Below are positions 49,274 through 57,373 of a stretch of DNA of 64,000 nucleotides, in pieces. Both the position numbers and the translations under genes were made by a program. A model generated the notes under the pieces. It had not been told where the DNA came from, ran no database searches, and saw only the letters and a program-made list of their open reading frames with translations. How positions within the stretch are numbered: the stretch's first letter is position 1; each line of letters begins with the position of its first letter. The stretch is from Faucicola osloensis_D (lineage in GTDB: Bacteria; Pseudomonadota; Gammaproteobacteria; Pseudomonadales; Moraxellaceae): the NCBI GenBank assembly GCA_020041925.1, contig CP083409.1. One strand, written 5' to 3'.

Positions 49274-50569
49274 GTGTCAAATTTAGCACCAAATTCCACC
49301 AATGTGGCAAATCAGTCTGCTTTTTATCTTAATACAAAAAATACTTGGCTATTACCCGATGGGGTTGTCGATTTACTATCAACCGAAGCGGTAAAGCAAG
49401 AAACCCTGCGTTATCAATTGACCCGTATTTTAATCAGCCATGGCTATGAATTTATCAGCCCGCCTATGATTGAATATACCGAAAGCTTGCTCGGCTATGC
49501 GTCTGAAGATGTTAAATTACAAACTTTTAAAATTATTGATCAGCTAACCGGTCGGCTCATGGGGGTACGCGCAGATATCACCCCACAAATTGCGCGGATT
49601 GATGCGCGTCTACACAATAATCAAGACACTAGTAACCCATCAAAATCAATTTCCCGCTATTGTTATGCAGGGCATGTAATCTATACCATGCCAAAGGGCT
49701 TATTTGGTTCGCGTACCCCGCTACAGTTGGGGGCTGAGATTTTTGGTACTGACTCACTAGCCAGTGAAGTGGAACTATTAGATGTACTATTTACCTTGTT
49801 AGATAGTACAGATGTGATTGCACGCTCGCATATTGATATTGGTCACGTGGCGATTTTTCAGCAGCTTTGCCAGCTTGCCAGTGTACCTACGCATCTGCAA
49901 GAAAAACTAATTGAACTCTATGCCAATAAAGCGTTACCTGAGCTGAAACTTTTGACCAGCAAAATGAGCCAGTTTGGCGAGCTTGCCAACGATTTTTATG
50001 TGCTTGGCGAGGCAGGTAATGACTTGCAAAAACTGAGCGAACGACTGTCAAGTCAAGCCAAACACGATGCTATCATTGCCAAAGCCTTGTCTGATTTGAC
50101 TTATTTGGTGAGCTATCTTGAAGAGCACTGGGATGCCAATGTCAGTGTCGATGTCACAGGATTGGGATATCACTATCATACAGGCGTTGTCTTTAATGTG
50201 TACGTGGCAGATGAGTCATTGCCGCTGATTCGTGGTGGTCGTTTTAGCAATCATTTTCATCATGAAGTTGATAATACCGATGCCGTGCGTTCAGGCGTTG
50301 GCTTTAGCTGCGAGCTAAACCGTTGGCAAAATCATATCCAAGTACATGAGCAGCCTTTTACCGTGGTGCCTTATAGCCATGTACAAACTATTTTACATGT
50401 ACCCAATCATCCGGATGCGCCAGCGCTCAAACAAGCGATTGATTCATTACGCCAAGAAGGGCATCGGGTGATGATTGCGCTGGATGAAACCGATGAACCT
50501 GAGCAAACCACCCATCGCTTGCAAGTAGCGAATGGGGTTTGGTACTTAGAGCATTTGGCAGAAAATTAA
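49274..50569 (+). CDS. hisZ: ATP phosphoribosyltransferase regulatory subunit
   Basis: 431 residues, histidyl-tRNA-synthetase-like without aminoacylation activity. With the short form of HisG it makes the octameric first enzyme of histidine synthesis and carries the histidine feedback site. Class II synthetase-like blocks are visible: the motif 2-like MGVRADITPQIARI near 96-109 and FGSRTPLQLGAEIFG near 143-157, while the C-terminal anticodon-type domain of HisRS is missing. It starts with GTG at 49274. The presence of HisZ implies a short HisG elsewhere. purA follows after 57 bases, an arrangement I recall from many proteobacteria. Confidence 0.92.
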   Translation: MSNLAPNSTNVANQSAFYLNTKNTWLLPDGVVDLLSTEAVKQETLRYQLTRILISHGYEFISPPMIEYTESLLGYASEDVKLQTFKIIDQLTGRLMGVRADITPQIARIDARLHNNQDTSNPSKSISRYCYAGHVIYTMPKGLFGSRTPLQLGAEIFGTDSLASEVELLDVLFTLLDSTDVIARSHIDIGHVAIFQQLCQLASVPTHLQEKLIELYANKALPELKLLTSKMSQFGELANDFYVLGEAGNDLQKLSERLSSQAKHDAIIAKALSDLTYLVSYLEEHWDANVSVDVTGLGYHYHTGVVFNVYVADESLPLIRGGRFSNHFHHEVDNTDAVRSGVGFSCELNRWQNHIQVHEQPFTVVPYSHVQTILHVPNHPDAPALKQAIDSLRQEGHRVMIALDETDEPEQTTHRLQVANGVWYLEHLAEN

Positions 50570-50626
50570 TTTTTAAGCTGTTGTAAACTTGTTTTTAGCA
50601 ATTACTTTGATAAAAGGTGACTTATC

Positions 50627-51925
50627 ATGAAACATACGGGAAAAAACGTCGTTGTCCTTGGTAGCCAGTGGGGCGATGAAGGTAAAGGCAAAATCGTTGA
50701 CTTATTGACTGAAAAAGCCAGTGCGGTGGCGCGCTATCAAGGCGGTCATAATGCCGGTCACACTTTAGTCGTTGGCGGTAAAAAAACCGTATTACATTTG
50801 ATTCCATCGGGTATTCTACGTGAAGGCGTCACTTGCTATATCGGTAATGGCGTGGTGCTAGCCCCAGACGCGCTACTAAAAGAAATGCAATCACTGGTTG
50901 AAGCAGGCGTGCCTGTGCGTGAGCGACTCCGTATTTCGCCCAACTGCCCACTGATCATGCCACAGCATGTAGCGCTTGACCAAGCCCGTGAAATCAAACG
51001 CGGCAACAACAAAATTGGCACGACCGGTCGTGGTATTGGCCCTGCCTACGAAGATAAAGTAGCGCGCCGTGCGTTGCGTTTTGCTGACTTGTTGCGAGCT
51101 GACTTTGCCGATAAATTAAAAACCAACCTTGAGTACCATAACTTTGCCTTGACCCAATACTATGGGGTGGACGCAGTCGATTTTGATGCGACCTTAAAGT
51201 TGGCAGAAGAATGGCGTGATGCGCTAAAAGACTTGGTGGCTGATGTGACGGGCGAGCTTGACAAGCTATGCAAAGAAGGCAAAAACTTAATGTTTGAAGG
51301 TGCGCAAGGTACATTGCTTGACGTTGACCACGGCACTTATCCCTTCGTTACCAGCTCAAATACCACAGCTGGCGGCGTGGCGACAGGTACCGGTCTTGGA
51401 CCCTTGTACTTTGACTACGTATTGGGTATCACCAAAGCTTACACCACACGCGTGGGCGCGGGTCCTTTCCCAACTGAGCTATTTGATGATATCGGTGAGC
51501 ACATCGGTACTGTGGGTCAAGAGTTTGGTGCTACCACGGGCCGCGCCCGTCGTTGTGGTTGGTTTGATGCAGCGATTCTACGCCGTGCTGTGGTACTAAA
51601 CTCACTATCTGGCATCTGCTTGACCAAGCTTGATGTGTTAGATGACCTTGATCAGCTCAATATCTGCACGGGTTATGAGTTGCCAAGTGGTGAGGTTTGC
51701 GGCTCTAGCGATGCGGAGTTTTACGAGAATGTCAAACCCATCTACGAAACTTTGCCAGGATGGAAAACTAGCACTGTGGGTGTGACAGAGTATGACAAGC
51801 TACCTGAAAATGCCAAAGCTTATATCAAGCGCATTGAGCAGCTTATCGAGTGTCCCGTTGACATTATCTCAACAGGTCCTGACCGTGCCGAAACCATCGT
51901 GCTACGCGACCCGTACGATGCTTAA
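50627..51925 (+). CDS. purA: Adenylosuccinate synthetase
   Basis: Joins IMP and aspartate with GTP, the first step toward AMP. 432 residues. The phosphate loop GSQWGDEGKGKIVD is at 12-25 with the catalytic Asp and Lys, NAGHTLVV near 41-48 includes the catalytic His, GTTGRGIGPAYEDK near 128-141, and the C-terminal KLDVLDDLDQL near 335. AAAAGGTGACTTATC before 50627 is the ribosome site. With guaB at 57.4 kb the window holds both branches from IMP. A terminator follows at 51938. Confidence 0.97.
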   Translation: MKHTGKNVVVLGSQWGDEGKGKIVDLLTEKASAVARYQGGHNAGHTLVVGGKKTVLHLIPSGILREGVTCYIGNGVVLAPDALLKEMQSLVEAGVPVRERLRISPNCPLIMPQHVALDQAREIKRGNNKIGTTGRGIGPAYEDKVARRALRFADLLRADFADKLKTNLEYHNFALTQYYGVDAVDFDATLKLAEEWRDALKDLVADVTGELDKLCKEGKNLMFEGAQGTLLDVDHGTYPFVTSSNTTAGGVATGTGLGPLYFDYVLGITKAYTTRVGAGPFPTELFDDIGEHIGTVGQEFGATTGRARRCGWFDAAILRRAVVLNSLSGICLTKLDVLDDLDQLNICTGYELPSGEVCGSSDAEFYENVKPIYETLPGWKTSTVGVTEYDKLPENAKAYIKRIEQLIECPVDIISTGPDRAETIVLRDPYDA

Positions 51926-51937
51926 CCCTTATTCATC

Positions 51938-51966
51938 AAAAAACCCGATGTGACATCGGGTTTTTT
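51938..51966 (+). terminator. Intrinsic terminator of purA
   Basis: AAAAAACCCGATG (51938-51950) pairs with CATCGGGTTTTTT (51954-51966) around TGA. Symmetric, so it could stop transcription from either side. The next gene starts 16 bases later. Confidence 0.92.
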
Positions 51967-51981
51967 ATTTTAGGGTAAAAA

Positions 51982-52710
51982 ATGCTGAATGATAGTTTAC
52001 TCGCCTTAGCCAATTTATTAACCTCTGCTCTAACCGCTATCACAGGGGTGGGCGGCGGCATGATACTCATTGGACTAATGCCATTTTTTGTGCCTGCAGC
52101 AGCGATTGTACCAGTACATGGCGTGACCCAACTGGTCAGTAATGCCACGCGCGCTTGGTTTGGGCGCGATGCCTTAGACTTTACCTATTTTTGGCAATTT
52201 TTGGCGGGCTCATTGACGGGACTGTTGGTATTTGGCATGTTAGTACGCTTTATCCATTTAGAGCTTATTCCGTTATTTATCGGCATTTATATTTTACTAA
52301 TAACTTGGTCAAGCACTTTTAACCGAGTGATTCGCCGTTTTGAAAGTTTCTTTTTGGTCGGATTTGCACAAACGGGCTTGGGCGTGTTTGTTGGCACACC
52401 TGGTCCACTCAATATCGCCATGCTCAATAAGTACTATGATGATAACAATGTCGTCGTTACCACGGGCGCCTTGATGATGACGGTGGTGCATACCGCTAAG
52501 TTGCTAGTTTATGTGGCGATGGGATTTGTGTTTGCCGATTATTGGCAGTTGCTAGTGATGATGGTCATCATGGCAACCGTGGGCTCATGGCTTGGCACTC
52601 GACTACGTTATAAAATCCGTTTAGACTGGCTAGAAAAAATCCTGCCGTATCTACTCACCCTCATAGCACTCAAATTGATTGTCGATATCGCCCGCCGCTA
52701 TTTTTTTTGA
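51982..52710 (+). CDS. TauE/SafE family sulfite/organosulfur exporter
   Basis: 242 residues, about seven to eight membrane helices. The family's glycine-rich repeat ITGVGGGMILIGLMPFF is near 19-35, with the second copy weaker near 132-145 (GLGVFVGTPGPLN). TauE/SafE proteins are proposed anion exporters for sulfite, sulfoacetate or related compounds; the substrate here cannot be assigned. TAGGGTAAAAA before the ATG at 51982 is a weak ribosome site. It is convergent with the LysE-type gene; the two stops are four bases apart with no terminator. Confidence 0.88.
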   Translation: MLNDSLLALANLLTSALTAITGVGGGMILIGLMPFFVPAAAIVPVHGVTQLVSNATRAWFGRDALDFTYFWQFLAGSLTGLLVFGMLVRFIHLELIPLFIGIYILLITWSSTFNRVIRRFESFFLVGFAQTGLGVFVGTPGPLNIAMLNKYYDDNNVVVTTGALMMTVVHTAKLLVYVAMGFVFADYWQLLVMMVIMATVGSWLGTRLRYKIRLDWLEKILPYLLTLIALKLIVDIARRYFF

Positions 52711-52714
52711 ACCG

Positions 52715-53341
52715 CTAATGCCAAAAAATCTCAGTGATGAGCGCGATGGCAATGATGATAAATATCAACCCACATAATTGATTAAGCCACATCAAGCGAT
52801 TGCCCAATTGCAGCCAATCCGACAGTTTTTTGCCGCTCATGGTATAAACCAGCTGCCACGTTATCTCAATCATAAAAAACCCCACCGTGAGTATGAGGTA
52901 TTGCGGCAGTAAAGGCGCGGAAAAGTTGATAAATTTGGGAAAAAATGCGGCAAAAAACAAAATCGCCTTGGGGTTGGATAAAGACACCCAAACCCCTGTT
53001 TTAAACAGTTGCGCGGGGGTCGGTATGACCTGTAACTGGTCACTGTGCAATTCGCTGTCAGCTTCGCGCCAAGATTTCACCCCAAGATAGGCTAAATACA
53101 GCGCGCCAACGACTTTGATAATGGTCAGCAAAAAAGGCGCGTTGGTACTGATAAGCCCTAGCCCTAACAGTGACGTTGTCAGTAATATAAATAAACCCAT
53201 GCTCAGCCCTGCTAACGTCCACAGGGTTTTTTTGATGCCATAATTGACACCAAATTGGAACGCTAACAGCATATTAGAGCCAGGCGCTGCTGAGATAAGG
53301 CAAGTACTGATTAAAAAAAATAAGAAATTTTGCAGGGTCAT
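52715..53341 (-). CDS. LysE/RhtB family amino-acid exporter
   Basis: 208 residues with about six membrane helices. Typical LysE-type blocks: ISAAPGSNMLLAFQFGVNYG near 17-36, VGALYLAYLGVKSWREA near 78-94 and SNPKAILFFAAFFPKFI near 122-138. Members export basic or neutral amino acids or homoserine lactone; substrate unknown. It is on the minus strand, 41 bases from fetB, which is transcribed in the same direction, so cotranscription with fetAB is possible. Confidence 0.9.
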   Translation of the reverse strand: MTLQNFLFFLISTCLISAAPGSNMLLAFQFGVNYGIKKTLWTLAGLSMGLFILLTTSLLGLGLISTNAPFLLTIIKVVGALYLAYLGVKSWREADSELHSDQLQVIPTPAQLFKTGVWVSLSNPKAILFFAAFFPKFINFSAPLLPQYLILTVGFFMIEITWQLVYTMSGKKLSDWLQLGNRLMWLNQLCGLIFIIIAIALITEIFWH

Positions 53342-53382
53342 TAGAATTTATAGTAAATAAGTGAAAGATAGCGATGCAACGG

Positions 53383-54201
53383 TTAATGAGAAGTGTTGGC
53401 AGTGGGTGGGATGACAAACTGCCATTGCGGGTTAAAAAACCGTCGAAACATCAGCAAAGTCGCTATTGTACACCCTAAGGTACTGCTGGTGGCAATTAAA
53501 AACAGAGTAATAATTTGATAAAGCACGGCCTGGTGGGGGTCTGCGCCTGCCAAAATTTGTCCTGTCATCATACCCGGCAAGCTCACTACCCCCACCACCA
53601 TCATGCTGTTAATCGTCGGTGTGATGCCATTTTGAATGGCAGCAATGACATAGGGTTTTGCAGTTTCCCAAGGCGTGGCGGACAATGCCAAATAAGTATT
53701 AATCATACTTTGTTCGCGATGAAAACTGCTGACGAGTTGATTCATAGAGAGTGAGACAGCAGTCAATGAATTACCTAAAATCAGCCCCAATAATGGTATC
53801 ATCACTTGCGGTCGAAACCACGTAGCCGCGTTGTCTGACAACACCCACCAACCACCAAATATAGCCACCACCCAACTACTGACAAACACCGCCAATGCTG
53901 TATCCCAAAATAAACCTTGATAGGGTTTATTAACCCGATTTTTGGCAGCGATAGTGGCGACAATCGACATAAAAGTCAAAATCGCCAACACTTCATACCA
54001 TTGCTCTCTGGCAAAAATCCACGCAAGTACCAGTCCAATTAGGCTTAATTGAACCACGGTGCGAAAACTTGCAATGAGCAGGGATTTGACGATACCCAAT
54101 TTTAACCAAACACTGATTGCCATCACCAGTAATAATGCAAGGCTTGCCAGCGCTACTTGTAGGTAGGATATAGGCGGCATGGTGCTGGCTAACATCATCA
54201 T
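53383..54201 (-). CDS. fetB: FetB-type ABC transporter permease (UPF0014)
   Basis: 272 residues, about seven membrane helices, belonging to UPF0014. E. coli FetAB is reported to export iron and improve resistance to oxidative stress. Conserved pieces are IGLVLAWIFA, FRPQVMIPLLGLILGNSLTAVSLSMNQL near 130-157 and VVGVVSLPGMMTGQILAGADP near 200-220. Its start ATG overlaps the stop of fetA by four bases (ATGA), which shows translational coupling with its ATPase. Iron as substrate is an inference from family. Confidence 0.9.
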   Translation of the reverse strand: MMMLASTMPPISYLQVALASLALLLVMAISVWLKLGIVKSLLIASFRTVVQLSLIGLVLAWIFAREQWYEVLAILTFMSIVATIAAKNRVNKPYQGLFWDTALAVFVSSWVVAIFGGWWVLSDNAATWFRPQVMIPLLGLILGNSLTAVSLSMNQLVSSFHREQSMINTYLALSATPWETAKPYVIAAIQNGITPTINSMMVVGVVSLPGMMTGQILAGADPHQAVLYQIITLFLIATSSTLGCTIATLLMFRRFFNPQWQFVIPPTANTSH

Positions 54202-54914
54202 GGCTGATTGCCTTGTGATACGGATGCGCGTATTTTGCTATCGATTGTTAACTCGTCATTCATCAATTGACCATCAGCCATCGTCCAGTGGCTAGTGCCA
54301 ATCGCCAATAAGCGCTGAATTTGGGTCGGTTCATGGCTGATCCACACGACGCTGGCATTGGGGGTGGATTGATACCAGTGGTTAATCAATGTTTCGACTT
54401 GGTGGGTGGTAATGGTATCAAGGGAGGCGGTAGGTTCGTCGAGTAATAAAATGGTCGGGTGCAACTGTAGCGTGCGTAATAAATTGACAAGCTGTTTTTC
54501 GCCACCCGATAAGCTGCGGCTATCTTGCTGTAAAAATTGCGGTGATTTGCCAAGGTAAACTAGCTGCTGCTCGTGCCAAGATACATCGAGTTTTTTGTCT
54601 TTATAAAGTGCAAAGCTAAAGGGCAGAGCTAAGTTATCTAAGACGCTGCCCTCAATCATCTCACTTAATTGTGCAATATAGGCAACCTGTGAGCGCCAAA
54701 TAGCCGGTGTCAAATCGGTCAAATTTTTGCCGTTTAACGTGATGTGACCTGCTGATATAGGTAATAGGCTCGATAGCAGCTTTAACAATAGCGATTTGCC
54801 ACTGCCAGACTGTCCCGTGATGACAATAAAGTCATGGTCATGGATTTCACCTGAAACATGATTAACGAGTGTTCGATTGTCGATTTGGTAAGACAGTTGG
54901 CTAAATTGCAGCAT
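54198..54914 (-). CDS. fetA: FetA-type ABC transporter ATP-binding protein
   Basis: 238 residues. ABC ATPase motifs in order: Walker A GQSGSGKSLLLK near 34-45, Q-loop region AYIAQLSEM near 79, signature LSGGEKQL near 135-142, Walker B TILLLDEPTASLD near 155-167 and the switch His in WISHEP. It energises the FetB permease encoded directly downstream with a four-base overlap. The gene starts at 54914, 57 bases from the end of the adenosyltransferase gene; no terminator is seen between, so these minus-strand genes may form one unit. Confidence 0.92.
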   Translation of the reverse strand: MLQFSQLSYQIDNRTLVNHVSGEIHDHDFIVITGQSGSGKSLLLKLLSSLLPISAGHITLNGKNLTDLTPAIWRSQVAYIAQLSEMIEGSVLDNLALPFSFALYKDKKLDVSWHEQQLVYLGKSPQFLQQDSRSLSGGEKQLVNLLRTLQLHPTILLLDEPTASLDTITTHQVETLINHWYQSTPNASVVWISHEPTQIQRLLAIGTSHWTMADGQLMNDELTIDSKIRASVSQGNQP

Positions 54915-54971
54915 GGCTTTTTAAAGTATAGTTTTTTTAATGGACAGCGTTTTTAAATTATCATGATAGAG

Positions 54972-55580
54972 TTATGACAGGGTGGTTTTATCCCAAAGCA
55001 CTTCTTGACCGTCATCCAACCGAGCAACGACACGCGCCAATACAAACAGCCAATCGGACAGACGATTGATAAACTGTAGACTGAGTGGTGAGACATTATC
55101 ATCCCGCAAGTTTAATGCCACGAGTAGGCGCTCAGCATCTCGGCAATAACAGCGAGCGATATGCACTTGGCTGGTCACAATGGTGCCTGCAGGCAAGATA
55201 AAATCTTTGAGCGGTGGTAAGTGGCGGTTCCACTCATCAATTTGATTTTCCAGCTCCGTCACATACTCTGCCAAAATCCCGCGGTATTCGGGCATGGCAA
55301 GTTCACCCCCTAGATTGAAAAGCTGGTGCTGCAAGCGGCTTAGCTTAGCATCAAATTGGGCGTGGTTGGGTTGGACATGGTTGGGTTGGTCTTGGCTATT
55401 TTGAGTATGGTTAAATTTCGTAAGATAGCCCCGCAATAAACCGATTTGGGAGTTTAATAAGTCAATTTTGCCCATGGCGTCAAAGCGTAAGTCTGCCTTA
55501 GACACCCGTGAACCATCCGCCATGCCAGTGGTGCCGTCATCGCCCGTTCGGGTGTAAATCTTTGATAATCGATTGCCCAT
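54972..55580 (-). CDS. PduO-type cob(I)alamin adenosyltransferase
   Basis: Transfers the adenosyl group from ATP to cob(I)alamin to make coenzyme B12. 202 residues from the ATG at 55580; AAGGTCTCTATA precedes it, and a longer form would extend 41 poorly conserved residues upstream. Hallmarks of the PduO family: IYTRTGDDGTTGMADGSRV at 8-26 (ATP site) and RCYCRDAERLL near 158-168, with the C-terminal helix FINRLSDWLFVLARVVA. A Gln/His/Asn-rich loop (HTQNSQDQPNHVQPNHAQ, about 56-73) is an insertion with a repeated Pro-Asn-His. Divergent from cysS; no cobalamin riboswitch seen. Confidence 0.92.
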   Translation of the reverse strand: MGNRLSKIYTRTGDDGTTGMADGSRVSKADLRFDAMGKIDLLNSQIGLLRGYLTKFNHTQNSQDQPNHVQPNHAQFDAKLSRLQHQLFNLGGELAMPEYRGILAEYVTELENQIDEWNRHLPPLKDFILPAGTIVTSQVHIARCYCRDAERLLVALNLRDDNVSPLSLQFINRLSDWLFVLARVVARLDDGQEVLWDKTTLS

Positions 55581-55687
55581 TATAGAGACCTTAAAGTGTG
55601 AAATATGCCAAATCATAGCACTTTTAACAAAATTTCGGTATGATAACCGATTGTCTTTTTTACCCAACTTGCAAAGGTGACTATCCC

Positions 55688-57136
55688 ATGACACAGCTGA
55701 CACAGCCCATGCCGATTACCATATATGACTCGATGAGTGGGCAAAAACGCCCATTCACGCCCTTAGAAGCAGGCAAAGTTGGCATGTATGTCTGTGGGAT
55801 GACGGTGTATGATTATTGCCACATTGGTCATGCGCGAGTTATGGTCGGCTTTGACGTGGTCGTGCGCTGGCTGCGTCATATTGGCTATGATGTCAACTAT
55901 GTGCGTAATATTACCGATATTGATGACAAAATTATTAACCGCGCTAAGGATAATGGCGAAAGTATCTATCAGTTGACAGACCGCTTTATCAAAGCCATGC
56001 ATGAAGATGCTGATAATCTGGGCTGTGAGCGTCCTAACAGTGAGCCAAAAGCCACGGATTTTATCCCACAGATGCAGCATCTAATCCAAACGCTGGAAAG
56101 CAAAAAGTTAGCCTATCAAGGCGCAACAGGCGACGTCTATTATGCGGTCGAAAATTTTGCTGAGTATGGCAAACTCTCAAAACGTCGCCTAGCTGATATG
56201 CAAGCAGGTGCCAGTGAGCGGGTAAACGTTGAGACAGACAAAAAAAATCCGTTTGACTTTGTATTGTGGAAATCTGCCAAACAAACAGAGCCGTCTGAGA
56301 CCAAATGGCAGTCACCTTGGGGTGTGGGTCGCCCAGGTTGGCATATCGAATGTTCGGCGATGAGTACCTGCTGCTTGGGCGACACCTTCGATATCCACGG
56401 CGGCGGACATGATTTGCAGTTTCCGCACCACGAGAACGAAATTGCCCAATCTGAAGGCGCAACCGGTAAAACCTATGCCAACAACTGGATGCACGTGGGC
56501 TTTATCAATGTTGACGGCGAGAAAATGTCAAAATCACTGGGTAATTTCTTTACCATTCGCGATGTGATGGGGCAGTTTCACCCAGAGACCATTCGTTTCT
56601 TTATTTTATCCAGTCATTATCGCAGTCCGGTGAATTTTTCAGATAGCGCGCTTAAAGAAGCCCAAACCAGCCTCACACGTCTATATCAAGCATTAAAATC
56701 TGTAGAAAATCTCACTGAACTAGCGGGCGAGACTGACAAAACCCCATTTGAAACCCCATTTAATCAAGCGATGTGCGATGATTTTAACAGTGCAGGGGCG
56801 GTGAGCGTATTATTTAGTCTGGCGCGTGAAATCAACAAAGCAGTCAATCTCGAAACCGCTGAAGGCAATGCCCAAGCGCTGGCGTTGGCAACATTGCTAA
56901 AAGATTTGGCACAACCGCTCAATATCTTACAGCTTAATCCAACCAATTTTTTACAAGCGAAAGTGGGCGAAACTAACGGTTTAAGTGATAGCGAGATTGA
57001 AGCATTCATCGAAGCGCGCAAGCAAGCCAAAACGGACAAAGACTTTGCCAAAGCTGACCAAATTCGTAATGATTTGAAGGCGCAAGGTGTTGAACTAGAA
57101 GACGGTAAAAATGGCACGACATGGCGCCGTGTTTAA
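55688..57136 (+). CDS. cysS: Cysteinyl-tRNA synthetase
   Basis: Class I synthetase charging tRNA-Cys, 482 residues from the ATG at 55688. AAAGGTGA lies before it, so the in-frame upstream ATG at 55640 is rejected. Zinc-site cysteine is in YVCGMTVYD near 29-37, HIGH is at HIGHARVMVGFD near 41, the second zinc motif is GRPGWHIECSAM near 220-231, HGGGHDLQFPHHENE near 242-256, and KMSKS is in GEKMSKSLGNF near 278-288. The C-terminal DALR and tRNA-binding tail (KDFAKADQIRNDL) are present. The guaB promoter begins 31 bases after the stop. Confidence 0.97.
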   Translation: MTQLTQPMPITIYDSMSGQKRPFTPLEAGKVGMYVCGMTVYDYCHIGHARVMVGFDVVVRWLRHIGYDVNYVRNITDIDDKIINRAKDNGESIYQLTDRFIKAMHEDADNLGCERPNSEPKATDFIPQMQHLIQTLESKKLAYQGATGDVYYAVENFAEYGKLSKRRLADMQAGASERVNVETDKKNPFDFVLWKSAKQTEPSETKWQSPWGVGRPGWHIECSAMSTCCLGDTFDIHGGGHDLQFPHHENEIAQSEGATGKTYANNWMHVGFINVDGEKMSKSLGNFFTIRDVMGQFHPETIRFFILSSHYRSPVNFSDSALKEAQTSLTRLYQALKSVENLTELAGETDKTPFETPFNQAMCDDFNSAGAVSVLFSLAREINKAVNLETAEGNAQALALATLLKDLAQPLNILQLNPTNFLQAKVGETNGLSDSEIEAFIEARKQAKTDKDFAKADQIRNDLKAQGVELEDGKNGTTWRRV

Positions 57137-57154
57137 GCTGATTTTAACCTGTCA

Positions 57155-57166
57155 CCATTTAAATGG
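57155..57166. promoter_or_regulatory. 12-bp perfect palindrome abutting the guaB -35 box
   Basis: CCATTTAAATGG is its own reverse complement and ends one base before the -35 hexamer at 57168. It is a candidate operator for a dimeric regulator; none can be named. Confidence 0.5.
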
Positions 57167-57167
57167 C

Positions 57168-57196
57168 TTGATAAAATAACCGATTTTAGCTAGAAT
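57168..57196 (+). promoter_or_regulatory. Sigma70 promoter of guaB
   Basis: TTGATA (57168-57173), exactly 17 bases, TAGAAT (57191-57196). Transcription from near 57203 gives a leader of about 170 bases that includes the hairpin at 57262-57291. Confidence 0.75.
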
Positions 57197-57261
57197 AGAC
57201 GGTTAATCAAAAACTAAACGATGGTGTCAATTGAACATACCAATGACAACACGCTAAATCC

Positions 57262-57291
57262 AAAGGCTGGGCAGGGAACTGTTCAGCCTTT
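57262..57291 (+). promoter_or_regulatory. GNRA-capped hairpin in the guaB leader (candidate attenuator)
   Basis: Thirteen consecutive pairs (two are G-T): AAAGGCTGGGCAG (57262-57274) with CTGTTCAGCCTTT (57279-57291), closed by the tetraloop GGAA. A six-T run follows after TGCGG (57297-57302). CAGCC (57284-57288) can instead pair with GGCTG (57303-57307), so two exclusive structures are possible. Confidence 0.65.
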
Positions 57292-57373
57292 TGCGGTTTT
57301 TTGGCTGTCAAATTTTTCACCACGACAAAATTTTAATTACTATTTAACTACTTTTAACTGCTCCGAGGTCTTT

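Noticed and set aside
55581..55687. Cobalamin riboswitch in front of the adenosyltransferase gene
   Set aside because: The 107-base divergent gap is too short and lacks a B12-box-like core.
57221..57373. 51-codon N-terminal extension of guaB
   Set aside because: It would translate through the GNRA hairpin; the ATG at 57374 has GAGG upstream and matches the family N terminus.
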